Shown: positions 8,475 to 16,497 of the stretch, one piece after another
Layout of the letters: each line of letters begins with the position of its first letter
Position numbering within the stretch: position 1 is the stretch's first letter
Assembly (NCBI GenBank): GCA_038106885.1
Contig: JAYNFX010000019.1
Location: 1 to 28,324, forward strand
Source: UBA3537 sp038106885
GTDB taxonomy: Bacteria; Bacteroidota; Bacteroidia; Flavobacteriales; Flavobacteriaceae
Length of the DNA stretch: 28,324 bases
Direction of reading: 5' to 3'
Translations under genes and position numbers: made by a program
Notes under the pieces: model-generated
The model's database searches: none
Told to the model about the DNA's origin: nothing
The model's input: the letters and a program-made list of their open reading frames with translations, nothing else

Positions 8475-9746
8475 TTAATTTATGCTTTCAAATCCTGTAT
8501 AAGGTATTAAAACTTCAGGAATTTCAATTCCACAATTAGTCTGATAATTTTCTAAAATTCCTGCTAAAATCCGAGGTAGAGCCAATGCGCTTCCATTTAG
8601 AGTATGAGCTAATTGAGATTTTCCATCACTATTTTTAAATCGTAATTTTAAACGATTAGACTGAAAAGTTTCAAAATTAGAAACTGAAGAAACTTCTAAC
8701 CATCGCTTTTGTGCAGCTGAGTAAACTTCAAAATCGTAGGTAAGTGCAGAAGTAAAACCTAAATCACCTGAACATAATCTTAAAATCCTATATGGTAACT
8801 TTAATTCATTTAAAATCTCTTTGACATGATTGACCATGCTCTCAAGAGCCTCATAAGATTTTGATGGGTGTTCTACTCTAAGAATTTCAACTTTATCAAA
8901 TTGGTGTAGACGATTTAGTCCTCGAACGTGTGCACCATAGCTTCCAGCCTCTCGCCTAAAACATGGAGTGTAAGTAGTTAATTTTTTTGGAAGATCACTG
9001 GATTTAAAAATAACATCTCTAAATATATTAGTGGCAGGTACCTCACCTGTAGGAATCAAATACAAATCATCTGCTTGAACATAATACATTTGACCTTCTT
9101 TGTCTGGAAGCTGGCCTGTACCTAAACCTGAAGCCTCATTAACCAAGTGTGGTACCTGGACCTCATCATAACCGGCATTAGTATTTTTATCTAAAAAATA
9201 ATTAATAAGTGCTCTTTGAAGACGTGCCCCCTTTCCTTTGTATACTGGAAAACCAGCACCTGTGATTTTATTACCTAACTCAAAATCAATAATATCAAAT
9301 TTTTTTGCTAACTCCCAATGTGGCAAAGCATCATCGTTTAAATCTGGAATTTCACCAGAACGGAAAACCTCTTCATTATCTTTATCTGAATTACCTTCAG
9401 GAACTAAAGAGTGAGGCAGATTGGGTGTTTGATACAAAAGATTATTTAGATTAGTTGTAGTATTATTCAAAAGTTCAGTCAATACACTTTTTTGCTCTTT
9501 CAAAACTTGTGTTTTTTGTTTTAAAACTGTTGCCTTCTTTGATTGACCGGACTTAAATAATGTACCAATTTCTTTAGAAATTATATTTAATTCTGATGAG
9601 ATGTTATCAAGTTGAGTTTGCGTATCCCTTCTACTGATATCTAGACTCAAAATATCATTTACAATCTTTTCGGGATCATCAATGCGTTTTGATAAACGTG
9701 ATATGACCTCTTCTTTATGATCTCTTATAAATCCTACTTGTAACAT
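8475..9746 (-). CDS. serS: Serine--tRNA ligase
   Basis: A 423-residue class II aminoacyl-tRNA synthetase that charges tRNA-Ser (and tRNA-Sec where present). The N-terminal tRNA-binding coiled coil spans about residues 25-105. The catalytic core includes TGEVPATN (233-240), motif 2 CFRREAGSYGAHVRGLNRLH (262-281), HQFDKVE (281-287), and motif 3 NGSALALPRILAGILENYQ near residue 385. Length and motif order are normal for the family. The start is the ATG at 9744-9746, giving the standard N-terminus MLQVGFIRDHKEEVISRL. Confidence 0.97.
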   Translation of the reverse strand: MLQVGFIRDHKEEVISRLSKRIDDPEKIVNDILSLDISRRDTQTQLDNISSELNIISKEIGTLFKSGQSKKATVLKQKTQVLKEQKSVLTELLNNTTTNLNNLLYQTPNLPHSLVPEGNSDKDNEEVFRSGEIPDLNDDALPHWELAKKFDIIDFELGNKITGAGFPVYKGKGARLQRALINYFLDKNTNAGYDEVQVPHLVNEASGLGTGQLPDKEGQMYYVQADDLYLIPTGEVPATNIFRDVIFKSSDLPKKLTTYTPCFRREAGSYGAHVRGLNRLHQFDKVEILRVEHPSKSYEALESMVNHVKEILNELKLPYRILRLCSGDLGFTSALTYDFEVYSAAQKRWLEVSSVSNFETFQSNRLKLRFKNSDGKSQLAHTLNGSALALPRILAGILENYQTNCGIEIPEVLIPYTGFESIN

Positions 9747-9763
9747 CTAAACTAATTTAAAAA

Positions 9764-9791
9764 CAAATTTAATCAATTGAATATTAGCAAA
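9764..9791 (-). promoter_or_regulatory. Possible promoter for serS
   Basis: On the minus strand, TTTG (9788-9791) is followed after 16 nt by TAAATTTG (9764-9771), an exact TAnnTTTG -7 element with spacing 1 nt under the usual range. It sits just after the ribF stop and 17 nt before the serS ATG. Confidence 0.4.
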
Positions 9792-10730
9792 TCATATTTT
9801 AAATATTAAATCGATAAGATGTTTTGCATTAATTTCATCTTTTTTTAATTGTTCTTTCAAAGCAAGCACACTTGGAAACTTAATTTCATTTCTTAAATAA
9901 TCCAAAAGCTCGACTTTAATTACCTCTCCATATATATCATTACTGAAATCGAAAAAATGAACTTCAACATTAGTTCTGATATCATCTGACACTGTGGGAT
10001 TATTTCCAATATTCATCATCCCAAAAACATTAACCCCCTTAATTATTGCTTTGACTAAATAAACTCCACTGTGGGGAATTAATTTATAAGATTCTTCAAT
10101 ATTAATATTAGCTGTTGGAAAATCAATTGTGCTTCCAATTCCCCTACCTTTTTCAACCTTACCAGTTAAAGAAAAATTATATCCTAAAAATTTATTTGCA
10201 TTTTTAACATCACCCTTGAATAATGCATTTCTGATTTTTGTTGAACTGACAGCAACGTCATCAACTTCTTGAGGCATAATTTCAGTAACTTTAAATCCAT
10301 AGAATTCACCATATTCCTTTAGATCCTCAATATTAGCAGTACGATTTCTTCCAAAATGATGATCATAACCTACAATAATGTGTTTAACCTTTAGTTTATT
10401 TACTAAAACATCTCTTACGTATTCTAATGCAGAAAGCCTTGAGAATGATTTTGTAAACTTTTTTATAACAAGATGATTTACACCCATTGATTCTAGTTGC
10501 TTAGCTTTTTCATCAATTGTATTAATTAATTTTATGCTAGAATCATTCTGAACTACCATTCTAGGATGAGGAAAGAACGTAAGTACTAATGCTTGTAAAT
10601 CTTTTTTCTTTGCAATCTCAACAATTCTTTTGATAATTTTTTGATGCCCTATGTGAACTCCATCAAAAGTTCCAATTGTTACTACTGAAGGTTTTATTTG
10701 TTTGTATTCTGAGGCAGCTTTAATTTTCAA
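9792..10730 (-). CDS. ribF: Bifunctional riboflavin kinase / FAD synthetase
   Basis: A 312-residue cytoplasmic enzyme that phosphorylates riboflavin to FMN and adenylates FMN to FAD. The N-terminal nucleotidyltransferase domain has VTIGTFDGVHIGHQ (17-30) with the HxGH motif (His26-His29) and VSSTKIRNAL near 161-170. The C-terminal riboflavin kinase domain has GRGIGSTIDFPTANI (about 195-209), including the PTAN motif. The start is TTG (10728-10730), chosen because it leaves the normal short lead before the first motif; the first in-frame Met lies past the HxGH site, so an ATG start is not possible. No FMN riboswitch is seen upstream, and there are 50 nt to pth. Confidence 0.95.
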   Translation of the reverse strand: MKIKAASEYKQIKPSVVTIGTFDGVHIGHQKIIKRIVEIAKKKDLQALVLTFFPHPRMVVQNDSSIKLINTIDEKAKQLESMGVNHLVIKKFTKSFSRLSALEYVRDVLVNKLKVKHIIVGYDHHFGRNRTANIEDLKEYGEFYGFKVTEIMPQEVDDVAVSSTKIRNALFKGDVKNANKFLGYNFSLTGKVEKGRGIGSTIDFPTANINIEESYKLIPHSGVYLVKAIIKGVNVFGMMNIGNNPTVSDDIRTNVEVHFFDFSNDIYGEVIKVELLDYLRNEIKFPSVLALKEQLKKDEINAKHLIDLIFKI

Positions 10731-10780
10731 TTTACCAGAATTTATTAATTCAAATATTATTATTTAATTAGTTTTAAAAC

Positions 10781-11350
10781 TCAAATACCATTGTATTGAT
10801 TCATAGTTGAATTAACTCCAGACATTACGAAGCTCAACAAAACATTTCTTATTTTTTCAAGCTGATTTTGAATCATTAAAAATTCCTCATCAGTCCATTG
10901 CCCTAAGACATAATCAACTTGACGACCTTTTAAAAATTTATCACTTATTCCGAAACGTAATCTATTATATTTAATTGTATTAAGCTTATCTTGAATATCT
11001 TTTAATCCATTATGTCCACCATCACTTCCCTTAGTTTTTAAACGAATAGTGCCGAAGGGAAGGTTTAAATCATCAGCTATAATAAGTAAATTATCTAAAG
11101 GAATATTCTCTTTATCAACCCAATATTTTACAGCTTTACCGCTCAGATTCATAAAAGTGTTGGGCTTAAGTAAAAAAAAAGTTCTTCCCTTGAATTTATA
11201 AATAGCTAAAGACCCTAACTTTCTGCTTTCATATTCAACATTATAATATTTTGCAAAATCATTTAAAATTTTGAATCCAATATTATGACGAGTATTAACA
11301 TAATCTAAGCCCTCGTTGCCGAGTCCAACAATTAAATATTTTTTAGACAT
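10781..11350 (-). CDS. pth: Peptidyl-tRNA hydrolase
   Basis: A 189-residue enzyme that releases tRNA from prematurely dissociated peptidyl-tRNAs. It has the N-terminal LIVGLGNEGLDY, catalytic His22 in TRHNIGF, FMNLSG (66-71) with the substrate-binding Asn68, and ADDLNLPFG (92-100) with the aspartate that supports the histidine. GSDGGHNGLKDI (108-119) is the usual third block. The length is normal. The start is ATG at 11348-11350. A terminator lies between it and rplY, so it may have its own promoter, although only an imperfect -7 element (TAACTTTC) is present upstream. Confidence 0.95.
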   Translation of the reverse strand: MSKKYLIVGLGNEGLDYVNTRHNIGFKILNDFAKYYNVEYESRKLGSLAIYKFKGRTFFLLKPNTFMNLSGKAVKYWVDKENIPLDNLLIIADDLNLPFGTIRLKTKGSDGGHNGLKDIQDKLNTIKYNRLRFGISDKFLKGRQVDYVLGQWTDEEFLMIQNQLEKIRNVLLSFVMSGVNSTMNQYNGI

Positions 11351-11404
11351 ATTTTTCTGCTACTTTTAGATACATTAATGACTTGAAAGTTATGTAAAAA
11401 TAAA

Positions 11405-11436
11405 AAAAGCATCCTGAATTTCATCAGAATGCTTTT
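11405..11436 (-). terminator. Rho-independent terminator of prs-rplY
   Basis: Arms 11405-11417 and 11424-11436 form a 13-bp stem (one G-T pair) with a 6-nt loop, followed on the minus strand by a 7-T run (complement of A11402-11408). It lies 22 nt past the rplY stop and should end the prs-rplY transcript before pth. Confidence 0.75.
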
Positions 11437-11458
11437 ACTTATTATTATTGAAAATTAA

Positions 11459-12121
11459 TTAAGCTTCTGATGACTCATTGCTCTCTGATTTGGATTCTTT
11501 ATTTTCAGAAGCTGAGTCGGTAGTATCAGTCGATCCTTCTTCTTCTTCTTCTTCTTCATCCTCTTCAATGTCAACAGAAACACGAGATTGTTTCACCTGA
11601 CAAACAACAGTGTTGTCCGAATGTAAAAATTTATAATCATCATTAAATAATTCTGAAACATAAACTTTATTTCCAATTTTTAAACCTGAAATATCAACTT
11701 GAATATTATCAGGTAAGTTTGTAGGTAAAGCTTTTATTCTTAATTTACGGCGATTTCTTCTTAAAACACCACCAGCTCTAACTCCCAGTGGGTTTCCATT
11801 TAAAACAACAGGGATATCCATAGCAATTTCTTTATCATCAAATAACTGATAAAAATCTATATGTAGAATTTTATCTGTTACAGGATGGAACTGAATGTCC
11901 TGAAGTACAGCATTATAAGAAACATCTCCCAAGGCAATCACAACAGTATGCGCATTTGGTGTGTATACAAGTTTTGAGAATGCCAGTTCTAGTGCAGAGA
12001 AATGCACTGGATTGTCTCCCCCGTATAATACGCAAGGAACCTGTCCAGCATTACGTAAGGCTTTTGTTGCTTTTTTGCCCACGCTTTCTCTTTTCGATCC
12101 ATTGATTGTAATTGATTTCAT
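11459..12121 (-). CDS. rplY: 50S ribosomal protein L25/general stress protein Ctc
   Basis: A 220-residue L25/Ctc-type protein that binds 5S rRNA in the large subunit. The N-terminal L25 beta-barrel (about 1-95) begins KSITINGSKRESVGKKATKALRNAGQVPCVLYGG, characteristic of the family. The TL5/Ctc C-terminal beta domain (about 96-185) contains DIPVVLNGNPLGVRAGGVL. The last 35 residues are a very acidic, serine-rich tail (EEDEEEEEEEG followed by S/E/K repeats) encoded partly by a GAA repeat; such tails are common in Bacteroidota L25 and are probably disordered. The gene follows prs by 21 nt, a widely conserved pair, and is followed by a strong terminator. Confidence 0.95.
   Translation of the reverse strand: MKSITINGSKRESVGKKATKALRNAGQVPCVLYGGDNPVHFSALELAFSKLVYTPNAHTVVIALGDVSYNAVLQDIQFHPVTDKILHIDFYQLFDDKEIAMDIPVVLNGNPLGVRAGGVLRRNRRKLRIKALPTNLPDNIQVDISGLKIGNKVYVSELFNDDYKFLHSDNTVVCQVKQSRVSVDIEEDEEEEEEEGSTDTTDSASENKESKSESNESSEA
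11536..11557. repeat. Trinucleotide (CTT)7 tract in rplY
   Basis: Seven consecutive CTT units (GAA on the coding strand) encode the Glu run in the acidic tail of L25. In-frame slippage would change the number of glutamates without breaking the gene. Confidence 0.85.
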
Positions 12122-12142
12122 TATTATTAATTTAAGTGTTTA

Positions 12143-13084
12143 TTACATTACAAAGTTTGAACTAATTGATTTGTTATTGTGAACTTTATGCATCACATCA
12201 GCAAATAAATCAGCACAACTTAAAACTTTTATTTTAGAACTTTTTTGAGTTAAAGGAATTGAATCCGTAACAATTAATTGTTCTAATTTAGAATCTTCTA
12301 ATCTCTGGTAAGCATTACCAGATAAAATCGGATGAGTACATATAGCTCTAACAGATAAAGCTCCTCTTTCAATCATAAGGTCAGCAGCTTTTGTTAATGT
12401 CCCGGCAGTATCTACCATATCGTCCACTAGAACAACATTTTTCCCAGTCACATCTCCTATTAATTCCATGTGTGAAATTACATTTGCTTTTTTTCTTTGT
12501 TTATAGCAAATAACAACATCACTTTCTAAAGCGCGTGAATAAGCATATGCTCTTTTGGACCCACCCATATCAGGTGAGGCTATAGTTAAATTATCTAAAT
12601 TTAAAGACTTCAGATAAGGGAGAAAAATTGTGGATGCATATAGATGATCTACAGGCTTTTCAAAAAAGCCTTGAATTTGATCTGCATGTAAATCCATTGT
12701 TATAATTCTTGTAGCTCCTGCAGTTTCAAGCATTTTAGCTACTAACTTAGCTGCTATTGGAACTCTCGGTTTATCTTTGCGATCTTGTCTAGCCCAACCA
12801 AAGTATGGAATTACAGCTGTTATGTGTCTAGCCGATGCTCGCTTCGCTGCATCTAGCATTAAGAGAAGTTCCATTAAGTTCTCAGGACCTGGGTTAGTAG
12901 AAGCAATAATAAATATTCTTGTACCTCGAATTGATTCTTCATAAGAGGGTTGAAATTCACCATCGCTATAAGTAGAAGTAATAACATTACCTAAATCCTC
13001 ACCAAATGATTTTGCAATACTTTCAGCAAGAGCAACTGAGTTGGTGCATGAGAATATTTTTGCTTTTAGATTAGACTTAGACAT
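12143..13084 (-). CDS. prs: Ribose-phosphate pyrophosphokinase (PRPP synthetase)
   Basis: A 313-residue class I PRPP synthetase that makes phosphoribosyl pyrophosphate from ribose-5-phosphate and ATP for purine, pyrimidine, histidine and NAD synthesis. Motifs: SDGEFQPSYEESIRG (40-54), PYFGWARQDRKDKPR (93-107), metal-binding MDLHADQIQGFF (130-141, His133), and the PRPP loop VVLVDDMVDTAGTL (217-230). Length and motif order are normal. The start is ATG at 13082-13084. It is the first gene of the prs-rplY unit and is divergent from tRNA-Leu. Confidence 0.97.
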   Translation of the reverse strand: MSKSNLKAKIFSCTNSVALAESIAKSFGEDLGNVITSTYSDGEFQPSYEESIRGTRIFIIASTNPGPENLMELLLMLDAAKRASARHITAVIPYFGWARQDRKDKPRVPIAAKLVAKMLETAGATRIITMDLHADQIQGFFEKPVDHLYASTIFLPYLKSLNLDNLTIASPDMGGSKRAYAYSRALESDVVICYKQRKKANVISHMELIGDVTGKNVVLVDDMVDTAGTLTKAADLMIERGALSVRAICTHPILSGNAYQRLEDSKLEQLIVTDSIPLTQKSSKIKVLSCADLFADVMHKVHNNKSISSNFVM

Positions 13085-13122
13085 ATTAAACGGTTTTATA
13101 AACGTTAAATTTTACCGAGTGG

Positions 13123-13130
13123 CAAATTTA
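13123..13130 (-). promoter_or_regulatory. -7 promoter element for prs
   Basis: TAAATTTG on the minus strand is an exact match to TAnnTTTG, 38 nt before the prs ATG. No clear TTG element is seen at the expected distance. Confidence 0.35.
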
Positions 13131-13196
13131 TGAATTTATTTGAACTGTAAAAGAATAAATGAAACTAATTTATATAACTAAAACCAATAAATTTTA

Positions 13197-13204
13197 TAGT
13201 TTTG
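13197..13204 (+). promoter_or_regulatory. -7 promoter element for tRNA-Leu
   Basis: TAGTTTTG matches TAnnTTTG and lies 14 nt upstream of the mature tRNA 5' end, so transcription would start a few bases before the tRNA. No obvious TTG element is seen upstream. Confidence 0.45.
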
Positions 13205-13218
13205 CAAACCAATATTTA

Positions 13219-13300
13219 GCTCAAGTGGCGGAATTGGTAGACGCGCTGGATTCAAAATCCAGTTTCTTCGGAAGTGTGGGTTCGATTCCCACCTTGAGTA
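13219..13300 (+). tRNA. tRNA-Leu (anticodon CAA)
   Basis: An 82-nt class II tRNA. The acceptor stem GCTCAAG pairs with CTTGAGT (one G-T pair at the end), with discriminator A as in leucine tRNAs. The D-arm has the leucine-type GGCGGAATTGGTAGACGC. The anticodon stem CTGGA/TCCAG encloses the loop TTCAAAA with anticodon CAA, which reads UUG. The long variable arm forms a small hairpin (CTTCGGAAG), and the T-arm is GTGGG-TTCGATT-CCCAC. The 3' CCA is not encoded. A terminator follows directly. Confidence 0.97.
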
Positions 13301-13301
13301 C

Positions 13302-13345
13302 AAAGCGAGAATTTGTAGGATTATGACCTCTTTTTCTCGCTTTTA
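13302..13345 (+). terminator. Terminator after tRNA-Leu
   Basis: AAAGCGAGAA (13302-13311) and TTCTCGCTTT (13334-13343) are perfect 10-nt complements around a 22-nt loop that contains a small AGG/CCT pairing. The 3' arm runs into a T-rich tail. The hairpin starts 2 nt after the tRNA. Confidence 0.6.
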
Positions 13346-13361
13346 TTTTACCTCTACTTGA

Positions 13362-14294
13362 TTATTTATTTAAAAAACTCGAAAACTTTTCTTGATAACG
13401 TTTAAAAAATAATTTTCCAATTTTTTTCATACCAACATAGTTGTAATGATTAGCTGGTTTACCGTTCCACAAATGTTCGTAACGTGGAGTGTAATTTTCA
13501 GATTTTGGATTTAGACTTCTTTTAATTAACTCAACATTTGACAATTTTTGACTTACATTTTGCATACTACTGATTATTTTATTACTACCTACTCCAAGCA
13601 TCAAAAATGGCATATTTTCAATATTATAATAATTTCTAACTTTTTCTATTAGATAAGTTAAATTTTCTGAGTATTTTTCAGATGGTAGTGGACCATGTTT
13701 TTGACCACTATCAGATTCTCCTTGTACCCATAACATCCCAACAATTTCATAACTTCCTTCAGGGAGTTTGATCAACTGTTTGTCAACTGTTTCAATAAAA
13801 TCATTAAACAGCCTGTCCCTATGTTCTTCTTGCTTTAACTTAGCTTTTTCATATGTCCAATTTGGATTCCAAGCTCCATAAAGAGATGTCCCACCTTCTG
13901 ATCGTTTAATAAATAAAAAATTATTTTCTGGATAACTTTTTGATAACTCAATACCAAAGAAAAGCTCAGGCCCAAAACACTTGTCAATTTTAAATTTCTG
14001 CTTAACAAAAGGCCATGGATCGGTAGCTGATAAAGCATCATCTATTATTATTGGACTACTATTATTGGCTGTGCCTTTGTAATAGAATTTTATATTTTTT
14101 TGTGCAAAAGCTAGACCTTCTAATTCAGAACTAGATAACATACTGTAATCTCCGCGACCATCCATATTAGATTGTCCGGCAAATAAAAAAACTTTGGTTT
14201 TATTAATATTTGTATTAGAAATAATATTTAAATCTTTTTGAGAAAAAAGATTTAAACAATAAAAAAGACTAAATAATAATTGAATGATTCTCAT
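13362..14294 (-). CDS. Exported SGNH-type carbohydrate acetylesterase (SASA/CE6-like)
   Basis: A 310-residue protein with a signal peptide (residues 1 to about 19, ending NLFSQ) and a sialate O-acetylesterase/CE6-like (DUF303) domain. The nucleophile motif is GQSNMDG with Ser42; WVQGESD (189-195) is the second conserved block; His283 in HYNYVGM near the C-terminus is the likely catalytic histidine. Such enzymes remove acetyl groups from plant or algal polysaccharides or sialic acids. The true substrate is not evident, and no glycoside hydrolase or SusCD pair lies nearby. There is no T9SS sorting domain, so it is probably periplasmic. The start is ATG at 14292-14294. It is divergent from the merC-like gene. 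Confidence 0.85.
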   Translation of the reverse strand: MRIIQLLFSLFYCLNLFSQKDLNIISNTNINKTKVFLFAGQSNMDGRGDYSMLSSSELEGLAFAQKNIKFYYKGTANNSSPIIIDDALSATDPWPFVKQKFKIDKCFGPELFFGIELSKSYPENNFLFIKRSEGGTSLYGAWNPNWTYEKAKLKQEEHRDRLFNDFIETVDKQLIKLPEGSYEIVGMLWVQGESDSGQKHGPLPSEKYSENLTYLIEKVRNYYNIENMPFLMLGVGSNKIISSMQNVSQKLSNVELIKRSLNPKSENYTPRYEHLWNGKPANHYNYVGMKKIGKLFFKRYQEKFSSFLNK

Positions 14295-14307
14295 AAATCT
14301 TTTTAAT

Positions 14308-14315
14308 CAAATATA
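14308..14315 (-). promoter_or_regulatory. -7 promoter element for the esterase gene
   Basis: TATATTTG on the minus strand matches TAnnTTTG, 13 nt before the esterase ATG. The TTG element at proper spacing is unclear. Confidence 0.4.
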
Positions 14316-14377
14316 GTAATCAATAACAAAATCCTTTTACTTTAGAAACTTTAATAACAATAATTTCAAAAAATAAC

Positions 14378-14385
14378 TATCTTTG
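14378..14385 (+). promoter_or_regulatory. -7 promoter element for the merC-like gene
   Basis: TATCTTTG matches TAnnTTTG, 22 nt before the ATG at 14408. No TTG at the expected distance. Confidence 0.4.
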
Positions 14386-14407
14386 ACAACTTCTATTTAA
14401 TAAAGAA

Positions 14408-14967
14408 ATGATTAGATCAATATCTACAAAAGCCGATGTTTATGGCGCAATAGCAAGCTTACTTTGTTTAGCGCATTGTTTTGCAACACCTATACTTTTT
14501 TTTAGTCATANNNNNNNNNNNNNNNNNNNNNNNNNNNNNNNNNNNNNNNNNNNNNNNNNNNNNNNNNNNNNNNNNNNNNNNNNNNNNNNNNNNNNNNNNN
14601 NNNNNNNNNNAGCTTACTTTGTTTAGCGCATTGTTTTGCAACACCTATACTTTTTTTTAGTCATAATTCTATTGCCTCTGAAGTTCAATTAACTCCAATT
14701 TGGTGGGAAACATTAGACTTTTCTTTTTTAGCAGTATCTTTCTTAGCTATTTACCGTTCAACTCAAACTACAACAAAAAGATTAATGAAGTATTTATTGT
14801 GGTCTTTTTGGGCTTTACTATTAACATTTATTTTGAATGAAAAAATATATCTAGTTAATGTAAGCAGTGTATATCGTGATCTTTCGGCTGTAATACTTGC
14901 TTTACTACATATATACAATCTAAGTTTTTGTCAATGCAAGGACGATACGTGTTGTATTCACAACTAA
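14408..14967 (+). CDS. MerC-domain membrane protein, interrupted by an assembly gap
   Basis: As assembled, the gene is broken by 100 N and a 55-nt duplicated flank. Removing the Ns and one copy (joining 14510 to 14666) restores a single frame of 134 residues from ATG 14408 to TAA 14967. The reconstructed protein has about four membrane helices (near 12-33, 52-66, 75-92, 103-121). CLAHC (Cys20, Cys24) is in the first helix and a cysteine-rich tail CQCKDDTCC (Cys123, 125, 130, 131) is at the C-terminus. This is the MerC layout: paired cysteines in helix 1 that bind a soft metal. MerC imports Hg2+ in mer operons; chromosomal flavobacterial homologues have no proven substrate. No merA or merR is nearby. 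Confidence 0.8.
14456..14510 (+). repeat. Left copy of 55-nt duplicated gap flank
   Basis: Identical base for base to 14611-14665 on the other side of the N run. It is best explained as an unmerged overlap between two contig ends, not as a biological repeat. Confidence 0.9.
14511..14610. other. Scaffold gap (100 N)
   Basis: Exactly 100 N, a conventional placeholder length for gaps of unknown size. Because the flanks overlap by 55 nt, the true gap size is probably negative and no sequence is missing. Confidence 0.95.
14611..14665 (+). repeat. Right copy of 55-nt duplicated gap flank
   Basis: Exact copy of 14456-14510. Deleting one copy together with the Ns restores the reading frame of the merC-like gene. 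Confidence 0.9.
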
Positions 14968-14976
14968 ATTATTTAA

Positions 14977-15007
14977 AAAAATAAGGGATGTTTAACCCCT
15001 TATTTTT
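14977..15007. terminator. Bidirectional terminator
   Basis: Perfect 11-bp inverted repeat (AAAAATAAGGG at 14977-14987, CCCTTATTTTT at 14997-15007) around a 9-nt loop, with A/T runs on both sides. It lies between the tail-to-tail merC-like and T9SS genes and can serve both strands. Confidence 0.8.
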
Positions 15008-15024
15008 ATTAAATCAAATTTCAA

Positions 15025-16311
15025 TTAATTGATGATTAATTTTTTTGTTACATAATAATCGCCATTTTTAATACGAACAAAATAAATACCACTATTTAAA
15101 TCAGATATATTAATACTTTTTTTATTCGTATGAAGCTTTTTAACAGATTTACCTAAAACATCAAAAATCTGAATGCCTAAGCTATTATTTAAATTTGATG
15201 ACAAATTAAATTGATTTTTTGCGGGATTTGGAAATATATCAATATTATCAACCAAAAAAGATTCTAAATTTGCTGTACTACCAAAAGAAATTTGATCAAA
15301 ATATGAAATATTAGTTTGTGATCTTTCTTCAAAATCTGGGATTATTACAAGCCTATTATAAGCAGTTCCCACAGATGAAGAAAAATCAAATGCTAATAAT
15401 TCCCATTCTCCATTTATAACTGTAGTTGGTGAAACTATTTCGTTAAAATATAGCACTTCATTATTAGTTGGATCTACATATTCAAGTTTAATCCCAAAAT
15501 TTGAAGGAACAGTTTTTAAAACCTTTAGAGAAATGATTCTTGTGTCATTATTTAACAAGAACGTGCCTACATTATCAGTAAATGTGAGAGCCCAAGGAGC
15601 TCCATCAGCTAATGAAGTAAATTTAGCAACATTGTTGGTGTCGTTTAATGCAGATGGATTAGGATTAGAAACTACCTCAACAGCTGGGTTAGTGTGGTTA
15701 TTATGAACAGTCCAAACCCAGTTAGCTCCGAAACCATCATCTTCAAAATCAATATCTTCCATATTGTAATCTTCTGTGGCTCCACCACTATTAAAAGATA
15801 TTTGATCAAAATAGGTCTCATTTGGTTGAGAGCGCGCTAAAAAATCTGGAATTATAACCATCCTATCATATGTGTTTCCAATAACCGTACTAAAATCAAA
15901 TGTTAGTTCTTCCCAATCACCATTAATAATTGTATTAGTAACTTCAATTTGAGCGTAAAATGAAGGATTATTCGAATCTTCAAATTTTATTGCCACAGGG
16001 GTTGAAACTGTTTTTAATACGCTCATTTTTACCAGACTATTTTGTTCAGTAAAAGTTATCGCTCCAGCATCATCAGTATAAGTTAATGCCCATGGATCTC
16101 CGTTAGGACTAGTTATTAACTTTGCAGCTACAGAAGTATTGTTGGTAGTTGAAGGATTTGGATTTGAAATAAATTCTAACGGAGAATTATCCCCGTTTGC
16201 ATCAACCACCCAGTTCCAGTCTGCTCCCAAACCGTCATTCTCAAAATCAATTGTTTGCTGCGAGTAGGAATTTAGATTAACTAAAATCAATAATATTGTA
16301 ATTTTTTTCAT
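15025..16311 (-). CDS. T9SS-exported protein with two tandem CBM-like domains
   Basis: A 428-residue protein from the ATG at 16309-16311 (a TTG one codon upstream is open but unlikely). A signal peptide (KKITILLILVNLNSYSQQ) is followed by two homologous repeats, about residues 19-177 and 186-343. Shared landmarks are DFE(N/D)DG(L/F)GA(D/N)W.W at the start, SNPNPS, PWALT(Y/F)TD, ING(D/E)WE, FDFS, VIIPDF and YFDQISF at the end. Similar domains occur beside glycoside hydrolase modules in marine flavobacteria and look like carbohydrate-binding beta-sandwiches; this is inference. The last 75 residues (IDIFPNPAKNQFNL to KLIIN) are a type A T9SS C-terminal sorting domain. No catalytic domain is present, so a surface binding role is likely. 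Confidence 0.85.
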   Translation of the reverse strand: MKKITILLILVNLNSYSQQTIDFENDGLGADWNWVVDANGDNSPLEFISNPNPSTTNNTSVAAKLITSPNGDPWALTYTDDAGAITFTEQNSLVKMSVLKTVSTPVAIKFEDSNNPSFYAQIEVTNTIINGDWEELTFDFSTVIGNTYDRMVIIPDFLARSQPNETYFDQISFNSGGATEDYNMEDIDFEDDGFGANWVWTVHNNHTNPAVEVVSNPNPSALNDTNNVAKFTSLADGAPWALTFTDNVGTFLLNNDTRIISLKVLKTVPSNFGIKLEYVDPTNNEVLYFNEIVSPTTVINGEWELLAFDFSSSVGTAYNRLVIIPDFEERSQTNISYFDQISFGSTANLESFLVDNIDIFPNPAKNQFNLSSNLNNSLGIQIFDVLGKSVKKLHTNKKSINISDLNSGIYFVRIKNGDYYVTKKLIIN

Positions 16312-16392
16312 CAATTGTATGTTTAGTTATACAATGTAAATTTAATAAAACATTACTCAAACGATTGAGAAAAAAACTATACTTGTACCATA

Positions 16393-16400
16393 CAAACATA
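16393..16400 (-). promoter_or_regulatory. Possible -7 element for the T9SS gene
   Basis: TATGTTTG on the minus strand matches TAnnTTTG but lies 81 nt before the start codon, giving a longer leader than for other genes here. Tentative. Confidence 0.25.
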
Positions 16401-16497
16401 AATTATTGGTTTTAAGTAAATTGTTATCATTTATTAAGATTCAAAAAATAAATATATATTTAGATTAGATTAATAAACAAAGTAATTTTTTAAAAAA

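Noticed and set aside
14456..14665. A genuine tandem direct repeat or mobile-element footprint
   Set aside because: The copies abut both edges of a 100-N gap exactly and removing one restores a reading frame, so an assembly overlap is the simpler explanation.
14785..14967. A separate 60-residue gene
   Set aside because: It is the C-terminal half of the merC-like gene; joining the duplicated gap flanks puts it in frame with the start at 14408.
16312..16314. TTG start for the T9SS protein
   Set aside because: The next codon is ATG and gives a standard MKK signal-peptide start.
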